Part shown: positions 1 to 33,458 of the stretch, one piece after another
Position numbering within the stretch: position 1 is the first letter of the stretch
How the letters are laid out: each line of letters begins with the position of its first letter
NCBI RefSeq assembly: GCF_014805685.1
Contig: NC_060885.1
Location: 27,942,132-28,006,131 of the forward strand
DNA: 64,000 nt
Reading direction: 5' to 3'
Origin: Silurus meridionalis
Lineage: Eukaryota > Chordata > Actinopteri > Siluriformes > Siluridae
Program-made: the position numbers and the translations under genes
The notes under the pieces: generated by a model
Seen by the model: only the letters and a program-made list of their open reading frames with translations
What the model was told of the DNA's origin: nothing
Databases searched by the model: none

Positions 1-1105
1 TTGCCAGACATGACAGACAATCATAACATTTGTGTGTATTGACACACATCAGTACATGACCGTTTCTAGAATAATGCTGCACGTTGTTCAGAAACTCTAG
101 CATCGTCCTGTTTTATTTCCCACAACACTTTACACACACATCTGATCCAGCAGTAGCAGACGTGATGTCCAGTTTGCAAAAAATATAGTAATAATCAAGC
201 ATTGATAAAATCCAAAAATATAGACAAAAATGTCAGTTATATAGCATTAAAGATGTAACAACTATCTAGTGCTGTAGGTAAACAGGACATTAGTTTTTGT
301 GCACAATGAAACGGTCATTTAAAGCTAATTTGAGGAAACACAGATTACATATTTTGTTAGAGACATTACAGTGAAGTGGAACATTTCAGCCTTACAAACA
401 AGTGTTTCTTTGTCCTCTCTCTCCCTCTCTCTCTCTCATTCTCAGTTGCCCTAAAACAGATTGAATTTTCTTTCAACTCCATCTGTTCATTTAACTACAA
501 AAAAAAGTGTGTCAGCCGTCTGTGACCCAGAAACAAGGGCTCTGGAGTTTTAGGACTCTCTATGTGAAGCTCTGGCATGGCAGCTCTTTCTCTCAGAAAA
601 CTGCACATCTTCCCACATCATCAAACTGACAAACATCTAATTCCTCATCATAGCATCCGCTTCATTATCAGCAGGAAACCGATATGAATACTATATAAAT
701 AGTTTTATAATAGTTAAATTCAACACTTTAATACGTGTTTTCTGCGTTTGTGGTCGAGTTTTAAAAAAGCAAAAAACATGACATGTACTGAGGCCACACC
801 CACTTTATTACTACTGACGAGCATAACGGCCACACCCTAATCTGAGAAACTCATTGTTAATAATGAACACTGTGCAGACGTCTGGCACTGTCATGTAAAT
901 ATTTGTGATAATACTTTGTTCTGTAAATCTATACAGCCTTTGTTTAAATAATTCTAGACACAGAATAAAGTACAGTGTTAACCAAAGCAGAAAACCAACA
1001 CAAAGTATATACAGAATGTACTGTACCTATAAAAACCAGCAAGTTACGAATCTTTCAATAAAAATTGCTAATCAACCGTAAAATTATTAGCATGTTCATG
1101 GCAAC

Positions 1106-1107
<2 letters not shown>

Positions 1108-1161
<54 letters not shown>
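1108..1161. repeat. (TA)n microsatellite
   Basis: An uninterrupted run of about 27 TA units in AT-rich DNA. Confidence 0.95.
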
Positions 1162-1166
<5 letters not shown>

Positions 1167-1282
1167 TTTATTTTTAATTTTAGCGGCACTAATTTTAATC
1201 ATTTTATTAATATTTAAATATTTAGCATGCCATTTTTTATAATAAAGTGTTCTTCATTAATAGTGATGCCTTCATAATTCTC

Positions 1283-1487
1283 ACATGTACTTTTACAGCA
1301 CAGTGATGTGCTTACTTCGAATTTCCCAGTGATGGGAAGTCTCAGAACACAAGGTTAGCCATGATACAGCACTTCTGGAGCACAGAGGGTTAAGGGCCTT
1401 GCGCAGGAGAGTGGCAGCTTGTTTATACTGGGACGTGAAAACCTGACCAGTAGCACAGAGCCTTAACCATTGAGCTACCACTTTCCC
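1283..1487 (-). mobile_element. tRNA-derived SINE, minus orientation
   Basis: The reverse complement begins with a tRNA-like head (GTGGTAGCTCAATGGTTAAG), continues through the CTGCCACT and AAGGCCCTTAACC blocks, and ends near CACTGTGCTGTAA. The same order of blocks occurs in the better preserved plus-strand copy at 46711-46940 and in copies near 25.5 kb and 30.4 kb. This copy is diverged, and the box B region is degraded. Confidence 0.75.
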
Positions 1488-1824
1488 ATCTAAATTGGTG
1501 TACAATAGAAATAATAAGCGAATTAAATTCAATAATCAGTCAAATGAAATCACAGTAACTAATCGGCAGTGATATAATTGAAAGCCAATCAATCTGCATT
1601 CGAATGAATTAGAATTCATATACAGAAATTGTACAATGTAGGATAGAAACTTCTTTTTCTTTTTCATCATTAATGTCAGATTTCCTGTGCAGTTACATTT
1701 GTATGTGTCCAGTTTCCATAAATTAGGCACAGTTTACAAATATGTGTATGTGTGTATGTGTATGTGTACTGCTCCTGTCCCATGTCCACTGTAGGGTGCA
1801 CACCCAGTCAACCTGTTTGCCTTT

Positions 1825-1828
<4 letters not shown>

Positions 1829-1861
<33 letters not shown>
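1829..1861. repeat. (CT)n microsatellite abutting the tc2n stop codon
   Basis: About 16 CT units on the plus strand. On the minus strand the repeat is (GA)n and begins directly after the TGA stop of tc2n. Confidence 0.9.
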
Positions 1862-12059
<10,198 letters not shown>

Positions 12060-12420
12060 AATTAAAGCCTTGATGCTAATCCTCACGATGGTTCTTCACA
12101 GTAATGTCCCGCAGGGCAATGCAGAACCCACCAGAAACAATTCAGAAGCGTGTCAAAACTCCTCGCACCTTCTTCCGAACAAACGCTGCGAAGTATAAAG
12201 CGTTAGTTAGCTAACTTTTTCGGAATTAGTAGCTCGTCTAACATCGCTTTTCGCCATTTCTGTCCAAAAGCGGAGAGTTCATTATGTGTAAAGGAACGGG
12301 GAACGCGCATCGTTTCGTCGCGCGCTGCTGCTACTGCTGCTCGCTGTGTGGCGCGCGTGCACGTTGGACGCGCATTTTCAACAGGTGGAACTAAGAAAAA
12401 AAATCACTCTACCTGAAGTT
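12060..12420 (-). promoter_or_regulatory. Candidate tc2n promoter and 5' UTR
   Basis: Immediately upstream of the tc2n start the base composition changes, with a CpG-rich patch at about 12290-12375 (GCGCATCGTTTCGTCGCGCG). This contrasts with AT-rich DNA on both sides. No TATA box is evident. A 5' UTR exon cannot be delimited. Position and CpG content support a promoter; this is inference. Confidence 0.5.
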
Positions 12421-12435
12421 CTCCGGGTCCTAATG

Positions 12436-22903
<10,468 letters not shown>

Positions 22904-23430
22904 TCTGTATAAAAAAACAACAAAAAAAACACAACATAGACATAAGCTTTTATAATCAATTAAAACTAACAGATAATGAAACAGTAAAAAGTACAGACAA
23001 ACTGTAAAAATCCACAATGCACAAAGTAATAGTGGAAAACAAAGCAAAAAGTGCAATGTTTAGCATAAAGTCGATACAAAACTCATTTAGAAAAATAAAA
23101 GTAACTAAAACACATGCAGGGGATCAAATTGAATATTCTGCCATCTAACCTCTCGGTTGTGTTGGAGCTCCCAGCCACGTCCTCTGAATAAGTGTGTTAG
23201 TGTCAGTGTGGTTGGTCCCCACTCACCACGGACAGACAGCACTGTGCTCCCAGCAGGGGAAAAGTGAGGACCTCTCTTTCCTCTCTCTCTCTCTTTCCCT
23301 CTCCCACACACTCTCACACACGCATACACACACCCCACACACACGCGCACACACACACTGCGCTCAGTTTTAGTGCTGTTGGGCCTGAGTGCGCAAAATG
23401 CGCCAAATTCCAGCACCTGGTTTCGTTTAC
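22904..23430 (-). promoter_or_regulatory. Candidate fbln5 non-coding first exon and promoter
   Basis: The first coding exon of fbln5 starts at an acceptor (ATACAG at 22905-22910), so an upstream exon is needed. A strong donor, CGTG|GTGAGTGGGG, lies at 23226 on the minus strand, so a 5' UTR exon ending at 23227 is plausible. Upstream are GA and GT-rich simple repeats (23275-23360). The transcription start cannot be read from sequence. Confidence 0.45.
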
Positions 23431-25505
23431 GCTCACCGCAGGCAGTAGTAAAGAGGAGGATCCTGCAGAATCCTCCTACTAGTGACATAAAAATAAATAA
23501 GACAACTGAACAAGAAATACCCAAACAAAAATGTTGAAAATATTACTCTCAGGAACGACACCAAACTATGACTATTGGGCCGCTTTATTTTTCTTGGAGT
23601 TTGACCAATAGTCCCAAAAGTTGCACGACTCTTTGTAAAACACGGCCACTTTTGCAGGAACAAATCAGATCGAAAACTGTGCTGGGATCTTCAATGGCTG
23701 CAACACTGAGGATCGATGTGCAGAACGTCTGAAGCATGTTGGGTTTGTTCTTCCTAAATGTTCTTGATTGAACCCATTTAACATTAAATAAAAGACCCAC
23801 GCACCTCCACATGTCTAAAAGGGCCTTTTGAGGAAACTTGAATGTCTGTTTACGTATGTACTGTATGTAAATATGAATATATAAACACTTGCATGGAGTA
23901 CATGCACATCTTGTAATGGTGTTTGGCCCAGTTTTACCTTCCAGCTGGCTTCTATCAAACACAGACCGCCCCTCCTCTTCAAAGGCTGGGCAGCACAGTA
24001 AAAAAAATCCAGTGAGACACTGAAGCTGGAGGGTACATATTAAAAAATATAGTTATTTAGAAATTAAAAAATAAAACAGATGTTTTATTTTTTTTATACA
24101 ACAGCAGGTTGCTAACAGTTACAATTTAATTTATCATCACAGAACAAGCCATTATACCTTTCACCCATTTAATTTAGTTGAAACAAGTGAATTCCTGTTC
24201 TCACTTACATTATAGCAGCTATAAAATCGTTCCGTCCTCAAACTCCCTTCATTCTTTAAGTTCTGTTCCGCTGCTATTAAAGATAAAGATGTCACACTGA
24301 AAAGGCATTCATTTGTTCGGCTTAGCAGAAGTGAACCGAGGCTGCAGGCTCCGGTTACGGTTCGTACCCAGAAGCAGATGTGCTCTTGTCTCGTTCCAGA
24401 AGCTCAGGACAGACTTTAAACATCTCATACTGCCAGGCATAATCATCCAGAGACAAAGGTCAATGATGTAACATTTCAATTATGCCATTTAGAATCAAGG
24501 CTTTGAATCAGAGTCTCTTTTGAAACTTAAGATAATAACAGATAAATCACTTTTAAGGCTTTTAATAAATTTGTTGAGTCTTTTGTCATTGTTTATTAGT
24601 ATAATATAAATCATTTAATATTAATTTCACATATCTTTATCATTATTATATATTATATTTATTAATGATATTTAATTGTGTCTATTTTGTTATTTTGACT
24701 GCATGTATCAGAAATCCTTAATGCACTAATTGTCAAATGAACTGACATAATGAAAAGAGACAGAATACTGGTCTAGAAAAGAATTACATTTTTGACCATT
24801 CTTACAACCAAAGTGAACAAAGTTTGATCAGGTTTTTCCTCCTGAAAAAAAGAAAACATCCTTATTTCTGTGTTTTTATGCGATGATATGCAAAACTTCC
24901 ACCTGCCATCGTTTGTTTTCTCAGCAGTACTGACTCATTCTGTGCTCAATGGTATCTGGCAACCGAACAGACCAGATGTGCACTTAAAGCCAATAAAACA
25001 CTGTGCATTAAAATCTGAACATTTGCCTGAGAAGCTTGTCAGCACTGAGTGAGAGTGAAACAGGTGGTAGAGTTGTGTTCATAGCCAGATAAAATGTCTC
25101 AGACATCACAGGGCTGTCCTGAATACCCATCAATACCATCACAGACAAGAGTATGGAGCTGTACAAGAATGTTGATATGGGGATTAGGCATGATAGGATT
25201 TAAGGATCACACATGTTTGATTACCATTTTTGTACTGGTCTTTTATTATTTTGGTTATGAGGGGAGAAAAAAAAAAATCATCAAATTCTTCAGGTGCTTT
25301 GAAGCTAAAGGTTTATATAGTATTCAGGTGAAGTCAGGACATAAATGAAACAGTAGTAAGAAGTTAAATATGGAATAAAAATACTGTCACCTGCTGTTCT
25401 GGGAAATGAATTAATGTCAGGGTGAAGTGTGATTATTACAAAGTGCTGACACCAGAGACTCCTTCATCAGATCAAGAAGTTCACGCATTTAAAAAAAAAA
25501 TTATT

Positions 25506-25697
25506 GGTGCTTTTTACTTGTCACATATACATTACAGCAAAGTAAAATTCAGGTAGCTGGGGTCAGAGCACCCTGGAGCACAGAGAGATAAGGGCCTTGC
25601 TTAAGGGCCCATCAGTCCCAGCTTGGCAATTCTGGGGCATGAACCATGACCCTCTGGTCAGTAACCCAGAGCCTTAACCACTGAGCTACCACTTCCC
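25506..25697 (-). mobile_element. tRNA-derived SINE, minus orientation
   Basis: The reverse complement reads GTGGTAGCTCAGTGGTTAAG, then GGGCCCTTAAGCAAGGCCCTTA, and ends ATGTATATGTGACAAGTAAA. It has the same architecture as the copy at 46711-46940. Confidence 0.85.
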
Positions 25698-26544
25698 CCA
25701 GCATATACATTCATCTGCTGAACATTTGTCGTACAAATCCATTTTAATGCGCTGTTAATCTAGAAATTATAACAATAGTCTAAAGTATGTGCACCTTCAT
25801 TACATTTAAGAAACATGATCATGTTTTTTCCCTGAACTGGTGGCCAGGTGGCTAGAGTGACTGTCCCTCTGCCCTCATTGGCTCGCCCCTATCGCCAACC
25901 ACACAACCCCAACCCCCCACCCCATGTTAATGCTCCGTTATCGCTCCGGTAAAGATCCACTGGCTCCGCTTATCCACTCCGAGTTCAGCATCACTCACAA
26001 CCTGTGTGCCCACACACTGGAGAGTGAAAACAACAGTTCCCAAAGGTCGTTGCATTAACAGGTAGATGCATAATCATCATTACAGTCAGTGGTTGATGCG
26101 CTGATTTGGTCATTTGGTAGCATTTTTTTTTTCATGTAGTGATAACTTGTAAAAACGAGTCACATTCTTAGAAATAATTTATAATTGTGAATTATAACAG
26201 ATGAAGTTAGCAAGATATTTCAATACCAATTGAACAGGAACAGGTAAACATCAAAATGTAAAACAGTATATAGCTTATGTATAATTTGTAAAAATGTTCT
26301 ATCAAAACATCTACAATAAAGTCTGAAATTAATACCGACTGAGCAGTCTTCATTTATAAAAACGTGCATAATTTGTGTTAACAAGCACCCACCCCCTTTA
26401 GGCTGTTTTTTTGGTTTTGGGCCACTGCTGTGCACATCCCTGATTGTACAGAATGCTTGAGTTTGAATTACAATTTTACCTTCCCTGGAACTAAAAGACC
26501 CGAAGCTTTTTTAGGATGACAACGCCCCTGAAGACTCCAAAGTC

Positions 26545-26690
26545 TGAAGGAAAAACAAGTGTCCTGCACATAACCCAGCCCTACTCAACCCCATCAAACA
26601 CCTTTTGAATGAGCGGGAGCCTCCTAAACATCCCAATACAAGTACCTGACCACACTAATGCTCTCATAGCAGAATGAACATAAAATCCTG
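26545..26690 (+). mobile_element. Tc1-like transposase fragment, decayed
   Basis: CAACCCCATCAAACACCTTTTG resembles the LNPIxHLL region of Tc1 transposases, followed by GAATGAGCGGGAGCCTCCTA. No open frame spans it. It looks related to the elements near 28.6, 49.9 and 62.2 kb. Confidence 0.5.
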
Positions 26691-27080
26691 ACAATTCTAG
26701 TGAAAGGGAAAATAGTCATCAAAACCATTAAAAAGAGAATACTATGAGCAGGGGTGCACAAACAAACGAAAATAAGTGCAAGCAACACCAACAAGGTTTA
26801 AGATAGTGCTTGTGATGTGGGAATTGACACTCTTCACCCATTTGCATATGCAGAGATCTTTATTTCTGCATTCAATTACAAATATTGTGTGTGATTCATG
26901 TGAAACCTCAAAAAAAAAAAAAAAAAAGAAAAGAAAAATGCCAAACTAAAAACCTGCACAACCCTTAAATTAATAAATCACACTCTCACAAATTAATCCC
27001 AAGACCCCAAGTATTCCAGCAAATACCTGCTAAACTGCAGGTTCCATAAAAGTTTTTTTAGGGGCAAAAACAAGTGGAAG

Positions 27081-27086
27081 TTTATT
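27081..27086 (-). terminator. Candidate trip11 polyadenylation signal
   Basis: AATAAA on the minus strand, about 760 nt downstream of the trip11 stop. The intervening sequence is a plausible 3' UTR with poly(A) and poly(G) runs near 27420-27475. Confidence 0.35.
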
Positions 27087-27843
27087 TCTTGCATTTTTTG
27101 GTGTTAAATTAAAATACACACCTTCCCAACCGTTCCCTGCTAGCCAGTAATAATATACAGCTACATTTACACAAGAACATTTTTTTCCATAAGAAACCGA
27201 TATGTACACACTCTTTTGCCTCTTTGATTTGTGAACTTTTCCAGCAATGCTTCAGATTTACATTTCTAAGTACATATTTATAATATTGCAGATATACACA
27301 GCACAAATGTTAGAGTATTATAAGAGTATTTAACTGTCAGACCGTAATCGGACGGTAGTCGTTGCTGTAACTGAGACGGGGGAAAAATTTGCATTGTATT
27401 TGGTTTAAATAAATTAAATAATAAAAAAAAAAAAAATCAAGGGGGGAAAAAAAAAAAATCAAGGAAAAAAGAAAAACACTATTTGTATGGATTTTACAGA
27501 TGGCGAAAAGGTCTTAATAAATCCGACAGGCATGTGCGAGCCAACTGGCTGTCTCTCATCAGACAAACACTCTTCTCTATAATAAAAAGTGAACGCAGAA
27601 CTGCTGCTGTTCACAACAAATCCCCAAAGGACACTTCTGATTAGAGGCTGCAGAATGATTCAATAAAATGCCAATGGTTCAGAAAGCACCTTGTATAATC
27701 ATTTCAGCACTGCAGACCGGAATTTTTTTAGCATCTGTATTTCTGGTGTTTCCTAATTATTAAATGAATCAATGAGAAACAGCTGTAGTGCTCCGTCTCC
27801 AGGCGTCTCCTAAAGTGCTTTGATTGACAGCATTGTCGGGCAA

Positions 27844-30800
27844 TCACTGTTTGAGCAGGTCTTTAAGGACCGCCCCAGCGCTGGCGTCGGCTGCCACCGG
27901 AACAGGCGAGAACGTAGGAAGGGCGTCCGAGATGGGCTTCATGAGCAGGTGCCCACTCGCGGCCCCCCCGCTGCCCGACGTTAACAGAGGGACGGCAGCT
28001 GAGCGAGGGGCCAGGAATGGGTTTGAGTCTGTGCTGCGCTTCCCGCTGACCGAGGAGCCTGGATAATTACACAAAAAACAAAAGTAGCACTTTGCGCTAG
28101 GTAAAAAAAAGCTAGGTTAGCTATTTTTATTTATTAAAATAACGTTTTACTTTTTATCTGCCCAAACATTCCTCACACTTGCAGAGAAAAAAAAAAGTCA
28201 AATCACTAGTTATACCCTTTACTAGTTATACCTATATTTAGGTAAGCTAATCTACAAGCAAGGAAGAGATCCAGAAAATAATCTGTGTCCCTAAAACCCA
28301 CTCAATATCGATCCTGGAACCATTTCCATAATGTGTATTATCATAGTACCTGTTGCAGTTGCCCCAGCAGCATTCCGGCCATATGGGGGCGCACTCAGAG
28401 GCTTAATATCGTAAACAGGCAGTTTGGGAGCGGGGGAAGCTGGAGTGGACTCCACTTCCAAGAACTTCACAAACATCTCGGAGAAAGACTGCACAAGACA
28501 CACAGTAGAACACGAGTGTGAGAGTGTAAAATCTTGGTCTCCATCACACAGTGCTGTAGCTGCATCTCTATTGAAATTGAGTTTTTAGATGTACACTATA
28601 TGGACAAAAGTATTGGGACACCTGACCTTTCTAGCCATGTGTGGTTCTTCTCCAAACTGTTACCACAACGCTGGAGGAGTGTTTGGATGCGGTATAATAA
28701 AATTTTGCATTCAATTAAACTTGGAAACTCAAACCTGTTCCAGCATGGCAATGCCCCAGTGCACAAAGCGAGTCAAGTCAGGTACTGATGTAGGTGATGT
28801 GAGGAGGCCTGGGGTACAGTCCTCCTCACATCACCTACATCAGTACCTGACTTTACTAACACCCTTGTGGCTGACGAACACAAATGTCCACAAGCACATA
28901 ATAAAATCTAGTGCAACATCTTCCTTGAATGTGGAATGCGATGCTTAAAAAGCACACACCATACTTATGACCAGGTGTCCACAAACCTTCGGCATTACAG
29001 CGTATGGAGATGTCAACGGTAATGTTTAACAAAATTCTATGCAATAATGTGATGAATATTTTCCTTTCTTTTGTATTTGTATATGTGTGAAAGAGAGAAA
29101 CACTCACCCCGTTGAGGTTTTGGGTGCTGGTGGGTCTTTGGGGTGTGTTGGGAACGCTCTGTACCGCTCTGCTGCCTCCTAACCACCCCGACACCCAACC
29201 TGTGACTCCCTTCCTCCCCTCCTCCTCCAACATCTAAACAGAAAAAGCCAGAACGTCAAAGGGTCATCAACTCATTACCCAACTCCTCATACAATTGCAT
29301 GATTTAGTGTATAGGGACTTTCTATATAATCGTGGATGTCATAGAGATGGATGAGCAAAATAAAATAAGGGTAAACGAGAACGCTGGGGAGGAGAAGGAG
29401 TTTTTTTTCTGGTCACTGAACATTTTTCCAGACAAAAACACAGACATTTAGAGTGGAAAAATTCTGATACGGGGCAGGAGAGGGAGGGGGAGAGAAAGAG
29501 AAAGGGGGGGCAAGAAATTAAAACAGGGATGAACTTGGAGACATTTGGTGTTTTATATAAAAAAAAGTCTTTATCAGAAGAATAAGTGTGCATAGTGATC
29601 ACAGCTGGCTGAAACAGCTGCAGAGTTGGACAATGCACATGCGTTTTTGAGCATCTGATCAACATTATCCCCTTTCTTTACTCCTCTCTCAGACTGGTGC
29701 TAATCTCTTCCTCGTTTACAGCAGCCATGTTGCTTTAGAAGTTATAGCAGAAGTTTCCAGCTCTCATGGTTCTTACGGTTGCCATTACTTGTCTTTATAC
29801 AGTGGGGGAAATAATTATTTGATCCTCTGTTGATTTTGTAAGTTTACCACCTTACAAAGAAATTAACAGACTAGAATTGTTATTGTAGGTTTATAAATTA
29901 AAAAAAATTAAAGAAAGATTATAAATTAATTTGTATTTGATTGAGTGAAATAAGTATTTGATCTTGACCCAAATCAGACTTAGATATACTTTACTGATCC
30001 CGTGAGGAGTCAGCCTTGTGCAAGTCTACAATCTTGTCCTGATGTCTTTCGACAGCTCTTTGGTCTTACCAATGGTGGTGGAGAGGTTTGAGTGGAAGAG
30101 GTCGATTCTGACAGGTGTCTTTTATACATATAATGAGTTGAAATGAGGAGTGCTTTCTTAAAGGTAAAGAACTATTTTTTGTGTGTGGTGGTCAGAATTC
30201 TTGGTGTTGGTAGGGGATCAAATACAAATCAATTTATATATAACATTAATTTAGTTTTTCTGTTTGTTTTTTTTTATATTCGTTCTTCCTCTTTTAAAAT
30301 AAACCGATTTTAGACTGTTCATTTGTTTGTAAGGGGGTAAACTGACAAAATCAGCAGGGGATCAAATAATTATTTCCCACCACTGTAAAGGTGCTTTTTA
30401 CTTGTCACATGTACATTATAGCACAGTGAATTATTTCTTCACGTTACAGTGATGTTAGAAATCTGGAGTCAGAGCTGGGGCACAGAGAGTTAAGGGCCTT
30501 GTTCAAGGGCCCCAAGAGTGGCAGTCGGGGCTTGAAACCCAGAACCATTGACCTACCACTTACACTACCATTTTGCCATGTATCTGTGTTTTTAAACATA
30601 AGGAATGTAATTAGCAGCAGGTACTCAAGGTGCCACTTGGTTTTTAAAGACCCTACACCATAGATGAGATGCCTGCAAACAAGGTATATATACAGCATAT
30701 ATAGTATCTGAAGAGCTCGTTCAAGACTTCCCCCACTAGCCACCTGCACACCAGAGCGTTTATCGCAACCCTGAGAATTTCAGACTCAAGTTCTTTTGGC

Positions 30801-32799
30801 CTTTCTCGAATAACATTTGTGAGGCTGTTAAAGGCAATATCCCTCCAAGAACAAAATACATGATTTATATCAGTTGTGCAGATGAAGACACAAGGGGTCA
30901 GTGAAAGCACACAGCACTGCCAAGTGATACGTTTCTTCTTCAATCAGCTCCACCCTTTTTAATATCCCACGAACCCGGAGTATTCAAGGAGGAAAAGCCA
31001 GAGAAGTTCTCTGTGTAAAAGCAGTGCCAAACAAATCCAAGGAGACCAGGAGATGGATGAGAACATGAAGAGTGACTGGTAGAAAAGAAATGAACATAGC
31101 ACCGAGGAATGTGGGCTTGCTAAGGAAAGAACCCATGCAAGATCTTATAGCAGAGCATATTTGGGCAACATTTAAGACTTTGAATTTCTCCAATTTTTCT
31201 TTGGAATTTGATTGGCTTGTAAAAAGTGGGCATTCCAAAACAAACACGGAGTCAGACGCGAGTCCTGCAACACCACCGGTGAGTGACTCTAGCCAGGACA
31301 TATTGCTGCAATACGCATTCAATATCCTATCTAGAAGATAAAATATATTGCATTGCTCTCAGTCACCTTAGAAATGCCTGTGATTAGCGGTTGCTATAAA
31401 AACTTAACACCATCTGACCAATCAGGATAGAGAATTCAATCAATTTGATTAGATTAGCTACTTTACTTTGCGATATCACGATATAAAGAAAGATTGAATA
31501 TTAAATTCTAAAGAGCAGATGGTATGCTAGACTGAGAGATGGGAAAGCATGAAAAATAAGCCAATGTAAAGAAAAAAAAGGAAAAAAAAAACAGATTAAT
31601 GAAAGGAATGCAGACGAAGTGCGGAAGGGAGTGAAAAGATGAACAGCAAGAAAAACAGGGCGTGTCCGCTCACCTTGTCGACTTCATCCCGTTCCAATCC
31701 AACAACATTACCCATAAGTCTCAGCACCTCGGCGCGTTTGTTTCTCGGCGTGTGGAAATAACCGAGAAACAGATTCCTCATTAGCACTCTGCGAAAGCGA
31801 GAAAAACAGACATCATCTTTATAAACAGGATTCACGTCATGGAAGGAATTTTATTTATGTTTTTGGGGAGATCTGATTTTTCACGTGTGTTTTTTCTTTC
31901 TTTCTTTGCTTGCTTACTTGTCCACTTTGCCTTCAGTGCTGTTGAGAAGTTCGGTCAGTTTGTGCTGGGCTTCATCCAGCATCTCCTGTCTCATTTCCAC
32001 TGCAACACAATCACACACACACACTCGTGAGTTGGCTGTTTTTGGTCATGGTGAGGAAAATATGTCATCGCATCCATAAGAGCCTAACTACAGCCTTTCA
32101 AAAAGTTATTTATAAAGCAAACGATTACCTAACAAATGTCTGGAGCGCTCACAATGTCTGTGTGTGTGATATCATAAATATCCACAGTCTGGATATTTAA
32201 CACAAAGGGGTTGTGTGTGTGTTTGAATATTTGCTATAAAAACAGTGGTAATGGTGTGACACGGTCTGAGTTTGTGATGTAATGACGTGATTTTTTTTAT
32301 GCAAATACACCACACACTCACACACACTTACATACAGACTTAATTACAAACTTCTATTCTGAATATATATTTGTAATAGGTGATCATTCTTCTGAACTAT
32401 CAAATGTGCTGAAAACAATAGCATAACTATTTCGAATTGAAAAAAAGAAAAAAAGTGTATTAATAAATAAAGTGCCAAAAAAAAAAAAAAAAAGTCTGTC
32501 AAAGTTGATGAGAAATTAACCCACAACATTCTAAATATTGTCCACATGTAACATTTACTGAAATGTGAGAAATATCTCCACATCTTTTTCCCCAGCAAAA
32601 TATCTGGGGAAAAAATTCCTTCTTTTATTTAATCTATGAATAACATGTACACATGTAACTGACAATCAGTCATATAAAAACTGACAAAATAATAATTTTA
32701 TACTATTTATTTAAATTTTTATGGGAAAGAAATAAAATTATCGCTATAAATTGTTAGAGGGAGGACAGTAATGTGAGGACACCTGACGACAGACAGACG

Positions 32800-32855
<56 letters not shown>

Positions 32856-33152
32856 GGCAGACAGGCAGAAAGAACGAAAGAAAGAACGAAAGAAAGAACG
32901 AAAGAAAAACGAAAGAAAGAGAGAAAGAACATGTACATGAAGCTATGGTCAGAATGCAGGGTCATGATCATGCTCCTGGAGTAGAGAAGGTTAAAACCTT
33001 TGATCAAAAGCTCAACCTACAAAATTCTGATCAGTAATCCAAAACTTCAACCATTGAGCTACCACTTCCCGATTGATAATGTTCTTCCTTTCCCATGTGG
33101 TTTTCAGAAAGTGTAACTTAAACATAAATGCCAGAATTCATAACTTCCTGCA

Positions 33153-33238
<86 letters not shown>

Positions 33239-33325
33239 AGCTGGCCTGTGAGAAGGTTGGAGACTGGTGGCCTAGTCTGCCTAAAGGAAGTCTGGGGCTG
33301 GGGTCCCAACCTTCTCACAGGCCAG

Positions 33326-33370
<45 letters not shown>

Positions 33371-33371
33371 A

Positions 33372-33458
<87 letters not shown>

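Larger units (their letters stand above)
1..1861. other. Region downstream of tc2n (3' UTR and intergenic)
   Basis: No coding exon is recognisable here. The stretch holds the undefined 3' UTR of tc2n (minus strand), a TA microsatellite, a SINE in minus orientation and a CT run that touches the tc2n stop codon. Several minus-strand AATAAA candidates (plus-strand TTTATT, for example 112-117 and 804-809) exist, so the transcript end cannot be fixed from sequence alone. Confidence 0.5.
23431..27060. other. fbln5-trip11 intergenic DNA
   Basis: No coding exon was recognised. The stretch holds a SINE at 25506-25697 and a Tc1 relic near 26545-26690. A 125-codon minus-strand open frame at 23585-23962 has no recognisable domain, start context or splice support. 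Confidence 0.5.

Noticed and set aside
23585..23962. 125-codon minus-strand frame upstream of fbln5
   Set aside because: No domain, no start context, no splice link to fbln5, and high Cys/aromatic content typical of chance frames.
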